From: Campylobacteraceae bacterium
GTDB taxonomy: Bacteria; Campylobacterota; Campylobacteria; Campylobacterales; Sulfurovaceae
Direction of reading: 5' to 3'
Assembly: GCA_027083075.1 (NCBI GenBank)
Contig: JALWQQ010000079.1
Location: 1 to 6,965 of the forward strand
Length of the DNA stretch: 6,965 nucleotides
Positions 5,726 to 6,965 of the stretch are shown piece by piece. A program made the position numbers and the translations under genes. The notes beneath the pieces are model-generated. The model saw only the letters and a list, made by a program, of their open reading frames with translations, did no database searches and was not told the DNA's origin. Positions within the stretch are counted from its first letter, which is position 1. Every line of letters starts with the position of its first letter.

Positions 5726-6457
5726 ATGCAAAAAGCGCTCTTCTTTTTGGCAATATTCGGTATCGTTCTCTTTGCCGACGAGCCTTCGGTTTACGGTCTA
5801 AGCGGTAGTGCCTATAGCTCCAAGGCGATGGCGGCGCAGCAAAAGCGCATCTTGAAGCTGGAGCAGAAGGTGCGAGAACTACAGTCGCAGATAGAGGGGT
5901 TGCGCAGTGTAGTCGAGGGGCTAAGCGAAGCGAGCGCAACGCGCCAAAGCGGCGGTGTGAGCGAGAGTCGCTTCAATGCTTTGCAGCAAAAGATCGACGA
6001 GCTAAGCGCCATGTGTAGCCAAAAGCAGCAAACGGTTTCGACACACACAGCCAACCCCAAGTCTCAAAAGCCCAAAGCGGTTGCATTGGCGGATCGACCG
6101 CTACGTCGACTCTATACAGAGGGGGTGCGCCTTTTTGGGAAGCGTCGCTATGACGAAGCGAAAAAGCGTTTTGAGATCACCGATGCCAAGGGGTACAAGC
6201 CTGCAGCATCCAACTACTACCTCGGTGAGATCGCTTACTATACCAAGCACTATGACGATGCGATCTTCTACTATAAAAAGAGTGCGGGACTAAACGAAAA
6301 CGCCGGCTATATCGATATCTTGCTACTGCATGCGGGTATTGCGCTGGAGAAGCAGGGTGACAAGGCGCAAGCCAAACGCTTTTTTGAAAATATCGTAGCC
6401 AACTATCCCGGCAAACGAAGCGCCAAGATTGCCAAACAACATCTAAGGAGATTGTGA
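5726..6457 (+). CDS. cpoB: Tol-Pal accessory protein CpoB/YbgF (coiled coil plus TPR)
   Basis: The 243-residue protein has a signal peptide (residues 1-17, cleavage after LFA), so it is periplasmic. Residues about 36-68 form a coiled coil (RILKLEQKVRELQSQIEGLR) and about 80-97 a second helical stretch, as in YbgF trimerisation domains. A Gln/Ser/Lys-rich linker follows, then tetratricopeptide repeats from about 127 to 243: LYTEGVRLFGKRRYDEAKKRF, SNYYLGEIAYYTKHYDDAIFYYKKS and AGIALEKQGDKAQAKRFFENIVANYP. In E. coli CpoB binds TolA and adjusts PBP1B-LpoB peptidoglycan synthesis to Tol-Pal constriction; whether that partner exists here is unknown. AAAGGAAG at 5715-5722, overlapping the pal stop, serves as its ribosome binding site. 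The stop TGA shares its final A with the ATG of the next gene. Confidence 0.9.
   Translation: MQKALFFLAIFGIVLFADEPSVYGLSGSAYSSKAMAAQQKRILKLEQKVRELQSQIEGLRSVVEGLSEASATRQSGGVSESRFNALQQKIDELSAMCSQKQQTVSTHTANPKSQKPKAVALADRPLRRLYTEGVRLFGKRRYDEAKKRFEITDAKGYKPAASNYYLGEIAYYTKHYDDAIFYYKKSAGLNENAGYIDILLLHAGIALEKQGDKAQAKRFFENIVANYPGKRSAKIAKQHLRRL
6445..6450 (+). promoter_or_regulatory. Ribosome binding site of the L,D-transpeptidase gene, inside cpoB
   Basis: AAGGAG lies within the last codons of cpoB, six bases before the ATG at 6457. It fixes the start of the overlapping downstream gene. Confidence 0.75.
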
Positions 6458-6965
6458 TGTGGCGGCGCATTCTCTTTTTCTCTTTGCTGCTCTTCTCTGC
6501 GCTACTCTTTGCCGATGCGGATGACAATACAACGGATGAAGAGCATAATGTTACCGTCAAACCTTTGACGCACGAAGTGATCCCTGTTGCAAAAACCCTC
6601 TTTAAGGTGATCAACTTGCGCGACGGCAATGTGAGCATGCACGATCTTAGCGGGCAGGATTTTATCGTTGTGTCGGTACGCGAAAAGGGGAGCGACGGGC
6701 GCTTCTATGCGGTCGATAGAGACGGAACGGTATGGATGAGCGGTGCGGTGACTTCCGGAGCGGTAGAGTATCGCTCTCCTTCGGGCGTCTTCAAGATACT
6801 CGAAAAGCAACGATACCACATGTCAAGAGACTATCCCGATGAGAGTGGTGTCAACAATATGGATTTTATGATGCGTTTTACGCGTTTTGGGCACGCCCTA
6901 CATAAGGGGAGTGTCAATTGGATGTCGCACGGGTGTATCCATATCGACCCCAAAGAGGTGCCTGT
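6457..6965 (+). CDS. YkuD-type L,D-transpeptidase, 5' part (runs off window end)
   Basis: The frame is open to the right edge, giving 169 complete codons. Residues 1-19 are a signal peptide or anchor (MWRR, a Leu/Phe-rich core, then FA before DADD), so the enzyme acts in the periplasm. The YkuD core is visible: NLRDGNVSMHD near 53-63, a glycine-rich segment with SPSGVFKI at 107-114, HALHKGS at 146-152, and SHGCIHID at 157-164 with catalytic Cys160. These enzymes form 3-3 peptidoglycan cross-links or attach proteins; the Campylobacterota relatives Csd6 and Pgp2 instead trim tetrapeptides as L,D-carboxypeptidases and shape the cell, so either activity is possible. The ATG shares its A with the cpoB stop (TGATG), which implies translational coupling. 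Its place in the Tol-Pal operon suggests a link between wall remodelling and outer-membrane tethering. The C-terminal end of the domain is missing only because of the window edge. Confidence 0.88.
   Translation, partial: MWRRILFFSLLLFSALLFADADDNTTDEEHNVTVKPLTHEVIPVAKTLFKVINLRDGNVSMHDLSGQDFIVVSVREKGSDGRFYAVDRDGTVWMSGAVTSGAVEYRSPSGVFKILEKQRYHMSRDYPDESGVNNMDFMMRFTRFGHALHKGSVNWMSHGCIHIDPKEVP

Overview
The window looks like a chromosomal segment of a Campylobacterota (former Epsilonproteobacteria) bacterium with moderate GC, about 50% in the core genes by my hand counts of sample lines. The main evidence is the tolA-like, tolB, pal and cpoB genes, whose order matches Campylobacter and Helicobacter. 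The Pal sequence also resembles that group: EGNCDEFGTDEYNYALGLKRA-type OmpA motif and a paired-Cys C-terminus. The genus cannot be fixed from the sequence alone; a free-living sulfur or hydrogen oxidiser of the Sulfurovum/Sulfurimonas type would fit.

Layout, left to right. Positions 1-768 (+) hold the 3' part of a TolA/TonB-type energy transducer with a hyperbasic linker and a TonB-like C-terminal domain. Positions 769-839 are a short intergenic region with a C9 homopolymer abutting a TATAAT box. Positions 840-2374 (+) carry two genes of unknown function, lower in GC: a 79-residue secreted Trp-rich protein and a 426-residue membrane-anchored helical protein. Positions 2420-3768 (-) carry amrB (Memo family) and amrA (AMMECR1 family), two of the three parts of the AmmeMemoRadiSam system; the radical SAM partner is not in the window. 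Positions 3769-3898 are a divergent promoter region with a perfect inverted repeat. From 3899 to the right edge (+), tolB, pal, cpoB and a YkuD-type L,D-transpeptidase form a tight operon. The last gene is cut by the window end.

How the genes work together. TolA (with TolQ/TolR, expected just left of the window), TolB, Pal and CpoB make the Tol-Pal envelope machine, which links the inner membrane, peptidoglycan and outer membrane and acts in cell constriction. The L,D-transpeptidase shares one base with cpoB, so peptidoglycan cross-linking or trimming is probably co-expressed with it. The striking feature is that about 3.1 kb of other genes split tolA from tolB. In Campylobacter jejuni and Helicobacter pylori, as I recall them, these genes are adjacent. 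As a result tolB appears to have its own extended -10 promoter here.

The best candidate for something undescribed is the pair at 840-2374. It has no family I recognise, both products are predicted to be exported or anchored, its GC is lower than its neighbours', and a C9 tract sits where it would set promoter spacing, which suggests phase-variable expression. The amrAB pair, itself of unknown biochemical role, is the second point of interest.
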